A stretch of DNA of 64,000 nt from Parvibaculum sp. GTDB lineage: Bacteria; Pseudomonadota; Alphaproteobacteria; Parvibaculales; Parvibaculaceae. Below are positions 8,840 through 18,403 of this stretch, piece by piece. Made by a program: the position numbers and the translations under genes. Where the stretch lies: assembly GCF_030651915.1 (NCBI RefSeq), contig NZ_JAUSBV010000002.1, positions 262,414 to 326,413 on the forward strand, read 5' to 3'. Within the stretch, counting starts at the first letter, position 1. Each line of letters starts with the position of its first letter. The notes beneath the pieces are model-generated. The model was given only the letters and a program-made list of their open reading frames with translations, was not told the origin of the DNA and ran no database searches.

Positions 8840-10453
8840 TCAGTGGCGGAAGTGGCGCATGCCCGTCATCACCATGGCGAGACCCTTTTCGTCGGCCGCC
8901 GCAATGACCTCTTCGTCGCGCATCGAGCCGCCGGGCTGGATCACCGCCGTGGCGCCGGCTTCGGCGGCCGACAGAAGCCCGTCGGCAAAGGGGAAAAAGG
9001 CGTCGGATGCAACGACCGAGCCGATGGTCGCCGGCGTCTTTTCGCCGGCCGCTTCGGCGGCGTCCTGGGCTTTCCGCGCCGCGATGCGGGCCGAGTCCAC
9101 GCGGCTCATCTGGCCGGCGCCGATGCCGACGGTGGCGCCGTTCTTGACATAGATGATTGCGTTCGACTTGACGTGCTTGCAGACGCGGAAGGCGAATTTG
9201 AGGTCGGCCATTTCCTGTGCCGTCGGTGCGCGCTTCGTCACCACCTTGAGGTCGAGCGTGTCGACGCGTCCGTTGTCGCGCGACTGCACCAGCATGCCGC
9301 CCGCCACCGCCTTGAAATTGAGGCCCGGTGTGCCCGCATCCGGCAAGCCACCGGTAATCAGCAGGCGCAAATTCTTTTTCGCGCCGATGATGCGGCGCGC
9401 ATCTTCGTCCGCATCGGGCGCGATGATCACTTCGGTGAAGATGCGGGCGATCTCTTCGGCCGTCTCGCCGTCAAGCGGCAGGTTCGACGCGATGATGCCG
9501 CCAAAGGCCGAGACCGGATCGCAGGCGAGCGCCTTCCTGTAGGCGTCAGCCAGCGTTGCGCCGGTCGCGACGCCGCAGGGATTTGCGTGCTTGATGATGG
9601 CGATGGCCGGTGCCAGCGCGGGGTCGAATTCGGCGACCAGTTCGAAGGCCGCGTCGGTGTCGTTGATGTTGTTGTAGGAAAGTTCCTTGCCCTGCAACTG
9701 CATGGCGTTGGAGACGCCGGGCCGGTTCTCGCCGGTCACATAGAAGCTTGCGATCTGGTGCGGGTTCTCGCCGTAGCGCAGCGTCTGTTTCAGCGTCCCG
9801 CCAAAGGCGCGGTAGGTGGGCGCGGTTTCGCCGAGCGCATCGGCGAACCAGTTCGAGATCGCCGCGTCATAGGCGGCGGTGCGCGCATAGGCTTTTTGTG
9901 CAAGGCGCCGGCGCAGTGCGAGGCTCGTTCCGCCTTTCGCGCCGAGTTCCTCGATCACGGCTGCGTAGTCGGCCGCATCGACGATGACGCCGACATAGGC
10001 ATGGTTCTTGGCCGCGGCGCGGATCATCGCCGGGCCGCCGATGTCGATATTCTCGATGCAGTCGTCGTAAGCGGCGCCCTTCGCCACCGTCGCCTCGAAG
10101 GGATAGAGATTGACGACGAGAAGGTCGATGCCGCCGATCCCGTGTTCCTTCATGGCGGCGGCGTGGTCGGCGTCGTCGCGCACGGCCAGCAGTCCACCAT
10201 GCACCTTCGGATGCAGCGTCTTCACCCGGCCGTCCATCATTTCGGGGAAACCCGTCAGGTCGGCCACGTCCTTCACCGGCAGCGCCGCTTCCTTGATCGC
10301 CTTTGCCGTGCCGCCGGTCGAGACCAGCTCGACGCCCGCCCCGTGCAGCGCCCGGGCGAATTCGACAAGGCCGGTCTTGTCGGAGACCGAAAGCAGGGCG
10401 CGGCGGACGCGCTGGATATCGGCGGCTTGCATGTGGGATTTGGCGGAGGTCAT
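8840..10453 (-). CDS. purH: Bifunctional AICAR formyltransferase / IMP cyclohydrolase PurH
   Basis: PurH catalyses the last two steps of IMP synthesis. The 537-residue protein opens with the MGS-like cyclohydrolase domain ([51 protein letters not shown]) and continues into the transformylase domain, which includes [25 protein letters not shown] and [11 protein letters not shown]. Length and domain order are normal. The ATG at 10453 is preferred over the longer frame because homology begins just after it. Confidence 0.97.
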   Translation of the reverse strand: MTSAKSHMQAADIQRVRRALLSVSDKTGLVEFARALHGAGVELVSTGGTAKAIKEAALPVKDVADLTGFPEMMDGRVKTLHPKVHGGLLAVRDDADHAAAMKEHGIGGIDLLVVNLYPFEATVAKGAAYDDCIENIDIGGPAMIRAAAKNHAYVGVIVDAADYAAVIEELGAKGGTSLALRRRLAQKAYARTAAYDAAISNWFADALGETAPTYRAFGGTLKQTLRYGENPHQIASFYVTGENRPGVSNAMQLQGKELSYNNINDTDAAFELVAEFDPALAPAIAIIKHANPCGVATGATLADAYRKALACDPVSAFGGIIASNLPLDGETAEEIARIFTEVIIAPDADEDARRIIGAKKNLRLLITGGLPDAGTPGLNFKAVAGGMLVQSRDNGRVDTLDLKVVTKRAPTAQEMADLKFAFRVCKHVKSNAIIYVKNGATVGIGAGQMSRVDSARIAARKAQDAAEAAGEKTPATIGSVVASDAFFPFADGLLSAAEAGATAVIQPGGSMRDEEVIAAADEKGLAMVMTGMRHFRH

Positions 10454-10627
10454 GGGACTGTTCCGGTGCGGGCGAGGGATGGCCGGGGCGATAGCATGAA
10501 ACGCGGCAAGGGCCAAGGCGGCATCGGCAAAATGGCCCTTGAGTTTTTACCTCAAAGGTCATCGAAACGAGGTCCGGGCGCCGCTAGGCTTGTGGCCCCG
10601 AAATGCCGAAACCTCAAGAAAGCTGCC

Positions 10628-11035
10628 ATGAGCCAGCCCCTCGATATCTCCTACCTTCCCTTCGCCAACCTCCTCGGCATCGAGCTTGTCGAGGCGACGC
10701 CCGACCGGGTCGTCGCCAGGCTCACGGTCCGCAAGGAGCTCTGCACCATTCCCGACATTCTGCATGGCGGGGCGATCATGTCGTTTGCCGACACGGTGGG
10801 GGCAGTCGCGACCGTGCTCAACCTGCCCGAAGGGGCCTCGACCACGACGGTGGAGAGCAAGACCAATTTCCTCGCCCCCGTGCCGCTTGGCGACACCGCC
10901 ATCGCCACCTGCGAGCCCTTTCACAAGGGTGGGCGGCTGATGGTCTGGCAGACCAAAATCACGCGGAATGACGGCCGCCTCTGCGCGGTCGTTACCCAGA
11001 GCCAGATGGTGATGAAGCCGGCGAAGAAGGACTAA
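10628..11035 (+). CDS. PaaI-type hotdog-fold thioesterase
   Basis: This 135-residue hotdog protein has the PaaI pattern HGGAIMSFADTVGAVA (with the HGG loop and catalytic Asp region) and TVESKTNFLAPVPLGD. It probably hydrolyses an acyl- or aryl-CoA in the cytoplasm. Its stop overlaps that of the convergent heparinase-family gene by 3 bp. It interrupts the heparinase-purH order often seen in related bacteria and lies on the opposite strand, so it may be a later insertion. Confidence 0.88.
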   Translation: MSQPLDISYLPFANLLGIELVEATPDRVVARLTVRKELCTIPDILHGGAIMSFADTVGAVATVLNLPEGASTTTVESKTNFLAPVPLGDTAIATCEPFHKGGRLMVWQTKITRNDGRLCAVVTQSQMVMKPAKKD

Positions 11036-12912
11036 TAGAGGTCCGGCAGTTCCGGCACATCGGCGTCTTCGCGGCCGGTGCGGCCGGCATTGCGGGTCGA
11101 GAGCCGCCGCCAGGCCCAGTTGACCCGCGCCTCGCCGCGAAAGACCTTGCCGGTCACCACCACCTGTTCGGTGCGCCGTGTCGCGTCGCCCGAACCCAGA
11201 TAGACGCTTTCCTCGATCGAGATCTCGCATTGGCCGCCGGCGGTGCGGGCGCGGAATTGCCAGCCATCGCCATTCGACAGCATGACCAGCACATTGCTGC
11301 GGTCATGCGCCAGCGAGACGCGGGCGTCGGGATGGAGGTGAAAGCGGATGGCAAAGTCGGGATCGGTCGGCCGGCTTGTCCAGAAGCGCGCTTGCCAGGG
11401 CAGGGCGCGGATGGACGGCGCCGGCTCCAGCATGTCTTCGCCGCGCAGGTCTTCACCGGTCGCCGACAGAAAGAGGCGGCGGCGGTGAAGGAGGCCGAAA
11501 TTCTCGGCGTAGCCGTCATGGGCCATGTCGAGCCAGACGCCGGCCTCGTTTTCGTTGCGGCGGCTCTCGACGCGGCGCGGGCCGTCCATGATCCGGGCGC
11601 CGAGCAGCGCGCGCGAGATTTTCCCGCGCAGCATCCGCGCCGACGAAGTGTCGGCCAGCACCAATGTCGAATGGGCGGCGGTGGCGCGGCTGGCCGCTTC
11701 CCAGTCCGGCCCCAACACTTTCGTTGCGCCGCAATTGACGATCATGCGGGCGCGGCCAACGCTCATTTCGAAGGAGAGGCAGCCGGCATGCGCCTCGTGG
11801 CTGAAGGGCCCGGGCGGCGGTTTGCCGGCATCGACGACAAGGCCGGTCGGGCCGGCCGCGAGGCGCTGATAGCCCGAATGCGGCGCATAGCCGAAGGGGC
11901 GGCCCTTGGCGTCGTCGCGTTCAAGCGCGGCGTCGATCGCGCCTTCCGGTCCTTCGGTCGAACCGTTGAAGAGTGCGAGGCGCCCGTCGCCATGACGGAA
12001 GAAACGCAGCATCGGCGTCATCCGGTCGATGGCATCGCGGATCGGCTTGGGCACGTCGATGCGGCGCGAGACCAGGGCCTCGCGCAACGACAGAAGGTCG
12101 AGCAGGATCGACAATTGCGCCGAGGGATTGCGGCTGACATGGCCGCCATCGGGCAGGATTTGCCGGTTCAACTCGCGGCAGAGAAGCACGATACCCTTCT
12201 TCAGCCGCTTGTGGCCTTCCGAAAGACAGAGACCGGAGAAGGCGAGACCGATGGCCGCGACGATGCGCGGTTCGCCGGCCGGCGCCATGGCGGCGATGCG
12301 GGCGAGGTGACGCGCCTGACGGGCCATGTTGCGCAGAAGCATCGAGCGGTAGACCAGTTCGGTGCCGTCGATGATCAGCGCGCCGTTGGCCACCCACGAG
12401 GTCAGGCGGCGGCCGATGACCTGCGGCCGCCAGGCGATCGAATGCCACTCGCCTTCGGTTGCGATCCAGTCGGCGACAAGCTTCTGCGCATAGGCGCGCG
12501 CAGCATCGCCCGTGCCGGCTGCATGTGCCGTCGTGAAATGGCGCAACCACGAAAAGCCATGCAGTTCCTCCGCCCAGCGCTCGCTTGGCGGATCGGCGGC
12601 GAAGGGGGAGGAGGCGCCGGGGGCCCGCAACTGCCCGCCGGGCAGATGCCATCGTCCCTGAAAAAGCGCATCGGCCTTCGAGGCGCGGCCGGGCCGGAGG
12701 TCGGTCGGATAGAGCACCATGTGATCGGGCATCGGTCCGCGCAGCGTCTGGCTGTAGAGCCAGCTGCCAAAGGCGCGGGCAAGGCCGGCGTCGCGGATGC
12801 GGACGGCCGCCGCCGCGGCCAGGTCGATGGCGCGGTTGCCCGAGGCAGCGCCGGCGCGGGCCAGCGCTTGCGTCTTGCTCTCCCGGTCGGTTCTTGCACC
12901 TTCACCGGTCAT
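11032..12912 (-). CDS. Heparinase II/III family protein
   Basis: This 626-residue protein has an alpha/alpha-toroid N-terminal half (WLRHFTTAHAAGTGDAARAYAQ, SWVANGALIIDG) and a beta-rich C-terminal heparinase II/III domain (SGYQRLAAGPTGLVVDAGKPP, followed by SHEAHAGCLSFEMS). The His-containing HAG motif is typical of the lyase domain. No clear signal peptide is seen at the N-terminus. Members degrade uronic-acid polysaccharides, but those in this conserved Rhizobiales position have no known substrate. It lies 41 bp after rpe and is probably co-transcribed with it. Confidence 0.9.
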   Translation of the reverse strand: MTGEGARTDRESKTQALARAGAASGNRAIDLAAAAAVRIRDAGLARAFGSWLYSQTLRGPMPDHMVLYPTDLRPGRASKADALFQGRWHLPGGQLRAPGASSPFAADPPSERWAEELHGFSWLRHFTTAHAAGTGDAARAYAQKLVADWIATEGEWHSIAWRPQVIGRRLTSWVANGALIIDGTELVYRSMLLRNMARQARHLARIAAMAPAGEPRIVAAIGLAFSGLCLSEGHKRLKKGIVLLCRELNRQILPDGGHVSRNPSAQLSILLDLLSLREALVSRRIDVPKPIRDAIDRMTPMLRFFRHGDGRLALFNGSTEGPEGAIDAALERDDAKGRPFGYAPHSGYQRLAAGPTGLVVDAGKPPPGPFSHEAHAGCLSFEMSVGRARMIVNCGATKVLGPDWEAASRATAAHSTLVLADTSSARMLRGKISRALLGARIMDGPRRVESRRNENEAGVWLDMAHDGYAENFGLLHRRRLFLSATGEDLRGEDMLEPAPSIRALPWQARFWTSRPTDPDFAIRFHLHPDARVSLAHDRSNVLVMLSNGDGWQFRARTAGGQCEISIEESVYLGSGDATRRTEQVVVTGKVFRGEARVNWAWRRLSTRNAGRTGREDADVPELPDLY

Positions 12913-12953
12913 GGACCTGCGGCCGCCTCCGGACAGGGGTTTCAGCGCGCGCC

Positions 12954-13616
12954 TTACCGGGCGCCACGCAGTGTCGCGATGTTCTTTGCATAGGCGGTGG
13001 GCCCGCCCTTGAATGTCGCGGTGCCGGCCACCAGAACGTCGGCACCGGCGGCGATGGCGCGCGGCGCGGTTTCGAAATTGATGCCGCCATCGACTTCGAG
13101 ATCGACGGCGCGCCCGGATGCATCGATCCGCTTACGGATGGTTTCGATGCGCGGCAACTGGCTTTCGATGAAGCTCTGACCGCCGAAACCGGGATTGACC
13201 GACATCACCAGCACGAGGTCGATATCGCCGAGAAGCGGCCACAAGGCCTCGAGCGGCGTGCCCGGATTGAGCGAGAGGCCGGCCTTGCAGCCGGCCGCCT
13301 TGATCGCCTGGATCGTGCGGTGCGGATGGGCGCCGGCCTCCGGGTGAAAGGTAATGATGTCGGCGCCGGCGCCGGCGAAGGCGTCGATATAGGGATCGAC
13401 CGGCGCGATCATCAGATGGACGTCGAAGACCTTGTCGGAATGGGGCCTGAGCGCCTTCACGACATCGGGGCCGATGGTGATGTTGGGGACGAAATGCCCG
13501 TCCATCACATCGACATGGATGTAGTCGGCGCCCGCGTCGGAGACGGCGCGCACTTCCTCGCCCAGCCGGGCAAAGTCGGAGGCCAGAATCGAGGGGGCGA
13601 TCTTGATGCCGCTCAT
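12954..13616 (-). CDS. rpe: Ribulose-phosphate 3-epimerase
   Basis: This TIM-barrel enzyme interconverts ribulose 5-phosphate and xylulose 5-phosphate. All hallmarks are present in 220 residues: KIAPSILASDFARLGEEV, DYIHVDVMDGHFVPNITIG with the catalytic Asp and metal His, VFDVHLMI, VMSVNPGFGGQSFI and DGGIN followed by ADVLVAGTATF. The length is normal. The start ATG at 13616 has a GAGAG ribosome site. Confidence 0.97.
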   Translation of the reverse strand: MSGIKIAPSILASDFARLGEEVRAVSDAGADYIHVDVMDGHFVPNITIGPDVVKALRPHSDKVFDVHLMIAPVDPYIDAFAGAGADIITFHPEAGAHPHRTIQAIKAAGCKAGLSLNPGTPLEALWPLLGDIDLVLVMSVNPGFGGQSFIESQLPRIETIRKRIDASGRAVDLEVDGGINFETAPRAIAAGADVLVAGTATFKGGPTAYAKNIATLRGAR

Positions 13617-13763
13617 GAAGGGCTCTCTCGTGGTGGCATCCCCGGGAACAGGGCAGGCTGCGGGGTCGGAATCCTGAAATCAGTGATTAACAGGTAGATT
13701 CCCGGGGCGCAAGAATCGGCGCTTTTTGCCCCGGGCGCGGCAAGGGCACCAGCCGCCGCCTTC

Positions 13764-14513
13764 TCAGCGTTTGCGCGCCAGAAGCTTGAGATGATGCTTG
13801 AAGGGCGACCAGACGAATTTGATCACGTCGAAGCCGTGCCGGCCGAGGAAGTGGCGCATGGCGTCGCGGGTGAAGAACAGAAGGTGCTCCGGCGGATAGA
13901 CCGCGCTCCATTTCGCGAAGTCCTTCGGCACAAGCCAGTGGCCGGCATCCGGTGTCGTCAGATAGAGCAGGCCGCCGGCATTGATCCGTGGGCTGAGCGC
14001 TGAGAAATAGGCATGCGGATCGGGAAGATGCTCGATCACTTCCGCCGAATAGATGAAATCGAAATTGCCCCATTCCGGCGGCAGGCTCTCGATGGCGCCG
14101 GCATGATAGTGCCCGCCGGGGAAAATCTCGCGCGCGATGGCGATGCTCTGATCGCCGATATCGATGCCATAGGCCTCAAGCCCGCAGCGGCGCGCCGCCT
14201 CGACCGCCGTGCCGACACTGCAGCCGACATCGAGAAAGCGCTTTCCCGGCGCGTGGCGCATGTAGCGCCGGATGCGCTTTTGCGCGCGCACGACCTTGCG
14301 CTCGGCCTTGGCGGTGTATTTCCCGGCCTTGTTGTATTTTTCGTAGACCGCGGCGATCTCGGCTGCGCCCGGTATCGGATGGGTGAAGCGAAATCCGCAG
14401 CGCAGGCAATGATAGATGTCGTAGCCGCGATAATTGCCGGCCGGCTCGAAGACCGTTCCTTCGCAGGCGATGCAGATTTGCGGCGCTGCGGGTTTTTCCA
14501 GGCTGTCGGGCAC
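13764..14513 (-). CDS. Class I SAM-dependent methyltransferase with N-terminal zinc-ribbon-like segment
   Basis: This 249-residue protein begins with two cysteine pairs (CIAC and CLRCGFRFTHP) that resemble a small zinc ribbon, followed by a Rossmann methyltransferase domain with FLDVGCSVGTAVEAARRCG as the SAM-binding motif and FDFIYSAEVIEHLPDP as the next motif. This architecture (methyltransferase 23 type) is common near sugar or lipid modification genes. Translation starts at GTG 14513; no in-frame ATG is closer. The substrate is unknown. It lies between rsmB and rpe on the same strand. Confidence 0.88.
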   Translation of the reverse strand: MPDSLEKPAAPQICIACEGTVFEPAGNYRGYDIYHCLRCGFRFTHPIPGAAEIAAVYEKYNKAGKYTAKAERKVVRAQKRIRRYMRHAPGKRFLDVGCSVGTAVEAARRCGLEAYGIDIGDQSIAIAREIFPGGHYHAGAIESLPPEWGNFDFIYSAEVIEHLPDPHAYFSALSPRINAGGLLYLTTPDAGHWLVPKDFAKWSAVYPPEHLLFFTRDAMRHFLGRHGFDVIKFVWSPFKHHLKLLARKR

Positions 14514-14599
14514 GGTCTCGCATCCTCGGTGGTGACGGGGTCAGACTGCCAATGGCCGCCTGTGCCGTCAAATGGAAAGCCCCCGCTTGCCGGCTCGGG

Positions 14600-15937
14600 T
14601 CAGCCGCGGCGGACGAGGCGCGCGGCATAGAAGCCGTCGAGACCGCCGCGATCGCCGAAATGCGACGGCAGCGTTCTCAGATCGCCGGCCGGCGTCAACA
14701 ATTCGGCGAGGCCGGCCACGTCATCGGCGGCAATCGGCTGGCGCACGACATCGGGCTGCGCGGCCAGAAAGGCCTCGATGCGCTCGACGCCTTCTTCGGG
14801 TTCCAGCGAACAGGTGCAATAGACAAGCACGCCCCCCGGCGCCAGCAGCGCGGCGGCGCGCGCGATCAGGCGCGCCTGCAGCACGGTCAGCTTGTCGCGG
14901 TCGGCGGGCGATTTCAGATGCAGCACATCGGGATGGCGGCGCGCCGTGCCGGTCGCCGAACAGGGCGCATCGAGCAGGATCCGCTCCCATGTCCGCCCCG
15001 GCGCATAGTCGCCCGCATCGGCGACAATGGTTTCGGCTTCAAGGCCGAGCCGCGTCAGGTTTTCCTTCAGCCGTTCGAGCCGCGGGGCCGAGCGGTCGAG
15101 CGCCGTAACGCGCGCGCCAAGTGCGGCGAGTTCGGCCGTCTTGCCGCCCGGCGCCGCGCAGAGATCGAGCACCTCGCGCCCGGCGACATCGCCGAGCAGG
15201 CGAACGGGCAGCGCGGCGGCCGCATCCTGCACCCACCAGGCACCGTCGGCGAAACCCGGCAGCGCCTCGATGCGGCCGGCGCCGGCCAGACGCAGCGTCC
15301 CGGTCGGCAGCAGATCGGCGCCCAGCGTCTCGGCCCATTGCGCGCGCTCGCTGTCGCGTTTCACCGAGAGGTCGAGCGGCGGATCGGCATAATGGGCGCG
15401 GATGATTGCCCGTGTCGTCGCCTCGCCGTAAGCGGCCAGCCAGCTTTTCCACAGCCAGTCCGGCGTGTCGAGACGCTCCGTGTCAAGATGATCGAGCAGC
15501 GGTTTTCCCTCGCGCGCGATCCGGCGCAGCACCGCGTTGACCAGCGGTTTGAAATGCCGCGCGGCGCTGTCGCGGGCGGCCGTCTCGACGCCCATGTCGA
15601 CGGCCGCATGGGCGGCGACGCCGAGGAAGAGCATTTCGGCCGCACCGGCGCGCAGGATGTTCTGCGTCACCCCGGCGCGCTTCGGCAATTCCCTGTCGAG
15701 CATCGCCGCGATCACGTGATCGATGGTGCCGAGGCGGCGCAGCGTCGTTGCCGCGATCAGGCGGGCAAAGGCGCGGTCGCGCGGGCTTGCGGCGGCGAGA
15801 TGCCCGGTCGCCATTTCCACGGTGATGGCGTCGTCGAGCGGGCGGCGGCGCGTCAGCACCGCGCTCAGCAGTTCGGCGGCGCCGCGGCGCGCGGCAAGGC
15901 CCGGCGCGACGGTATTTTCAGGGGCAAAGTCGTTCAT
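14600..15937 (-). CDS. rsmB: 16S rRNA (cytosine-967-C5)-methyltransferase RsmB
   Basis: RsmB methylates C967 of 16S rRNA. The 445-residue protein has an N-terminal NusB-like RNA-binding domain (RGAAELLSAVL, PRDRAFARLIAATTLRRLG, VNAVLRRIAREGKPLL) and a C-terminal methyltransferase domain with VLDLCAAPGGKTAELA, LLDAPCSATGTARRHPDV and VYCTCSLEPEEG, the last two holding the two motif cysteines. Length and order are normal for the family. Confidence 0.95.
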   Translation of the reverse strand: MNDFAPENTVAPGLAARRGAAELLSAVLTRRRPLDDAITVEMATGHLAAASPRDRAFARLIAATTLRRLGTIDHVIAAMLDRELPKRAGVTQNILRAGAAEMLFLGVAAHAAVDMGVETAARDSAARHFKPLVNAVLRRIAREGKPLLDHLDTERLDTPDWLWKSWLAAYGEATTRAIIRAHYADPPLDLSVKRDSERAQWAETLGADLLPTGTLRLAGAGRIEALPGFADGAWWVQDAAAALPVRLLGDVAGREVLDLCAAPGGKTAELAALGARVTALDRSAPRLERLKENLTRLGLEAETIVADAGDYAPGRTWERILLDAPCSATGTARRHPDVLHLKSPADRDKLTVLQARLIARAAALLAPGGVLVYCTCSLEPEEGVERIEAFLAAQPDVVRQPIAADDVAGLAELLTPAGDLRTLPSHFGDRGGLDGFYAARLVRRG

Positions 15938-15993
15938 GGGCCGAGGTTAGAGCACAGGCCCCGCTTCAACACAAAGCGGCAGGCGCGGTGCGC

Positions 15994-16854
15994 TCAGCCC
16001 CGCACCCGGCCGGCGGCCATCGCCTGCGCCAGCTTGCGCAATTCGGCGACGCGGTTGCCGGTCGCCGGATGGGTCGAGAACAGATTGTCGCGGCCCTCGC
16101 CGTTCAGCGGATTGATGATGAACATATGCGCGGTCGCCGGGTTGCGCTCGGCGCCGGCATTGCGGGTCTGCCGCGCCGCGCCCTCGATGCGCTCCAGCGC
16201 CGAGGCGAGCCAGAGCGGATTGCCGGAAATTTCGGCGCCGCCCTTGTCGGCCGAATATTCGCGCGTGCGGCTGATCGCCATCTGCACGAGGCCCGCCGCC
16301 ATCGGCGCCAGGATCGCCAGCGCCAGTACGCCGATGAAACCGCCCGGCGCGTTGCGGTTGCCGCCGAAGAAGAGGGCGAAATTGGCCAGCATCGAAATCG
16401 CGCCGGCAATCGTTGCCGTCACCGTCATGGTCAGCGTGTCGCGGTTCTTGATATGGGAGAGCTCATGCGCCATCACGCCGGCGAGTTCCTCCGGCGTCAG
16501 CATTTCGATCAAGCCGCTGGTTGCCGCCACCGCCGCATGTTCGGGGTCGCGGCCGGTCGCGAAGGCGTTCGGCTGCGGCGAATCGACGATATAGGTCGCC
16601 GGCATCGGAATGCCGGCATTCTGCGCCAGGCGCCGGACGATGCGGAAATAATTGGGCGCCGTCGTCTCGTCGACGCGGCGCGCTTTATACATGCGCAGCA
16701 CCACCTTGTCGGAATTCCAGTAGGCGAAGAAATTCATCCCCGCCGCGACAATGAAAGCGATCGCCGCACCGCCGGCGCCGCCGATCAGATAGCCGATCCC
16801 CATGAAAAGCGCCGTCAGCGCGGCGAGCAGCATGAAGGTCCTGGCCGTATTCAT
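15994..16854 (-). CDS. htpX: M48 family membrane metalloprotease HtpX
   Basis: HtpX is an inner-membrane zinc protease that degrades damaged membrane proteins. In 286 residues it shows two N-terminal membrane helices (residues about 6-45), the zinc motif HELSH at 130-134, two more helices (about residues 141-185) and the third zinc ligand region [19 protein letters not shown]. The start chosen is ATG 16854; the upstream open frame is not conserved. It is divergent from the SDHAF4-like gene, a pairing seen in other Rhizobiales. Confidence 0.95.
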   Translation of the reverse strand: MNTARTFMLLAALTALFMGIGYLIGGAGGAAIAFIVAAGMNFFAYWNSDKVVLRMYKARRVDETTAPNYFRIVRRLAQNAGIPMPATYIVDSPQPNAFATGRDPEHAAVAATSGLIEMLTPEELAGVMAHELSHIKNRDTLTMTVTATIAGAISMLANFALFFGGNRNAPGGFIGVLALAILAPMAAGLVQMAISRTREYSADKGGAEISGNPLWLASALERIEGAARQTRNAGAERNPATAHMFIINPLNGEGRDNLFSTHPATGNRVAELRKLAQAMAAGRVRG

Positions 16855-16962
16855 CGCGTTTCCCGTTTCCTTTCGGTGGCGGCCGCCGCTGGCGTCCGGA
16901 TTGTTCACGACCTATATGTAGTTTGGCTGCTGCCGCTTCAAGAAAAACCGGAACCGGTGCCG

Positions 16963-17166
16963 ATGACCGAGATGGACGATACGCCCGATGCGCCCCCGCC
17001 CGGCAAGCAGCTGACGCCGGCGGCCAGGCGCGCGCTGGCCGAGGCCGAAACGCGGCGCAAGGCGGCGAAAGCCGCCGAGGCCCCGCGCGAAATCGGCGGC
17101 CGCGACGGGCCGGAGCCGACACGTTATGGCGACTGGGAGAAGAAGGGCATTCTCAGCGACTTCTGA
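16963..17166 (+). CDS. DUF1674 protein (SDHAF4-like)
   Basis: This 67-residue protein ends in the family signature GGRDGPEPTRYGDWEKKGILSDF, the C-terminal motif of DUF1674/SDHAF4 proteins that help assemble flavinylated succinate dehydrogenase in eukaryotes and proteobacteria. The N-terminal part is charged and low complexity. The ATG at 16963 is the first in frame after the divergent promoter with htpX. The role here is inferred from the motif only. Confidence 0.85.
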   Translation: MTEMDDTPDAPPPGKQLTPAARRALAEAETRRKAAKAAEAPREIGGRDGPEPTRYGDWEKKGILSDF

Positions 17167-17223
17167 TCTTCTTGTCTTTCTTCCTTTCCACCGGGCCCCG
17201 GGGGGCATCGGCCAGGACCGTCT

Positions 17224-17970
17224 TTGACCGGATTTTTGAGCGGATTGCTGTCGCCCCGTCTGCGTCGCGCGCTGATCCGCATCGGCCGCATCGCCCGTTT
17301 GACGCTGATCACCGGCCTCGTCGTCGCGGCCGGCTGGTTTGCCTGGCTCAATTTCCCGGCCGCCTATCATCCCTTCAAGCCGCTCGACATCCGGGCGGCG
17401 CCGAACATGGTCACGCCGTTCAAGCTGCGCCGGCTCCACGGCGCCCATGGCGTCTGCATGGCGGCGGTCGGCGCCTCGGGCGCGACGGCGCGGGCCGACA
17501 GCATCGTCTCGCCGACGCCCGGCTGCGGCATGGAACAGGGCCTCTACCTGCAGCAATCGCTGATCCCCTGGGGCGGCGGCATCCGCCTGACCTGCCCGGC
17601 CGCGGTCGCGCTTTTGATGTGGGAGCGCCATGTCGTTGTGCCGGCCGCGGCCGCACATCTCGGCGCCGAGATCACCCGCTTCCATCACCTCGGCACCTAT
17701 GCCTGCCGCAATGTCAACAATGCGGCGGCGGGACGGATCAGCGGCCACGCCTCGGCCAATGCCATCGACGTTGCCGGTTTCGGCGTCGCCGACGGGCGGC
17801 GCATCATGGTCGAGGATCACTGGGGCGCCGACAGCGATGAAGGCCGCTTCCTCGCCGCCGTGCATCGCGGCGCTTGCGGCCTCTTCGCCACCGTGCTCGG
17901 CCCCGATTACAACAGGCAGCATGCCGACCATTTCCATTTCGAAATGGCCTCCTGGGGCATGTGCCGGTAA
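17224..17970 (+). CDS. Extensin family protein (periplasmic, membrane-anchored)
   Basis: This 248-residue protein has one N-terminal membrane helix (about residues 20-42) and an extensin-like C-terminal domain with family landmarks GVCMAAV, a Pro-Gly-Cys segment, LTCPAAVALLMWERHVV, GTYACRNV, GRISGHASANAIDVAGF and QHADHFHFEMASWG. The His/Asp arrangement (SGHASANAID, HADHFHFE) is related to D-Ala-D-Ala carboxypeptidase folds and may bind zinc. Cysteine pairs suggest an oxidised periplasmic domain. It starts at TTG 17224 with AGGA upstream. Confidence 0.9.
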   Translation: MTGFLSGLLSPRLRRALIRIGRIARLTLITGLVVAAGWFAWLNFPAAYHPFKPLDIRAAPNMVTPFKLRRLHGAHGVCMAAVGASGATARADSIVSPTPGCGMEQGLYLQQSLIPWGGGIRLTCPAAVALLMWERHVVVPAAAAHLGAEITRFHHLGTYACRNVNNAAAGRISGHASANAIDVAGFGVADGRRIMVEDHWGADSDEGRFLAAVHRGACGLFATVLGPDYNRQHADHFHFEMASWGMCR

Positions 17971-18011
17971 GGGCGCGGAAAACTAGAACCGCTTCGCGCT
18001 GCCGATATCCT

Positions 18012-18221
18012 TCATGATGCCGTTGGCGGTGTCGTGTTCGCCAGATCGGGCGCACTCAGATGGTTCGCCACGATCAGTTCGGCGGCGGCGTCCATCACAA
18101 CCTCGCGGAAAGCCTCGAGCGTTGCGGCTTCGACATGCAGCCCCTCGATGTCGCTTTCCGAATAGAAAACGCCTGCTTCCGCGTCCCAACATGGTTTGAC
18201 GTAGAACGTCCTGTTTTGCAT
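18012..18221 (-). CDS. DUF1902 (HicB/RelB-like) small protein
   Basis: This 69-residue protein has the DUF1902 beta-alpha pattern FYVKPCWDAEAGVFYSESDIEGLHVEAATLEAFREVV. The fold is shared with HicB antitoxins, but no HicA-like toxin lies next to it. Related proteins known to me often continue some 15-20 residues past the ELIVANHLSAPDL segment, whereas this one stops soon after, so the C-terminus may be shortened. The ATG at 18221 is the start of the conserved region. Confidence 0.75.
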   Translation of the reverse strand: MQNRTFYVKPCWDAEAGVFYSESDIEGLHVEAATLEAFREVVMDAAAELIVANHLSAPDLANTTPPTAS

Positions 18222-18403
18222 CTCTTTCCGCCCTTTGCCGCCGGCGCCCGCTATTAGGGGCATGATCGGCCTGGTCGAATCAATCGAATCTTGTCGGAGC
18301 CGCCGCGCGCCGGTCACCCCGTTATCTGCTGCGCTATGGCTTGCGTTGTTGGTCGAATGTGATTAAATTCCTAAATTCTTGAATTCAGTCTCTCAGGTGG
18401 CGT

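Noticed and set aside
8828-10627. Long plus-strand frame opposite purH
   Set aside because: It is an antisense frame typical of high-GC DNA, with Arg/Gly/Ala/His-rich composition; only its last 135 codons (the thioesterase) are real.
11230-12993. Long plus-strand frame opposite the heparinase gene
   Set aside because: It shows mirrored composition of the real minus-strand gene and no recognisable domain.
13695-13740. Hairpin CCCGGGGC / GCCCCGGG upstream of rpe as a terminator
   Set aside because: The loop is long and no T-tract follows on either strand; it may be fortuitous in GC-rich DNA.
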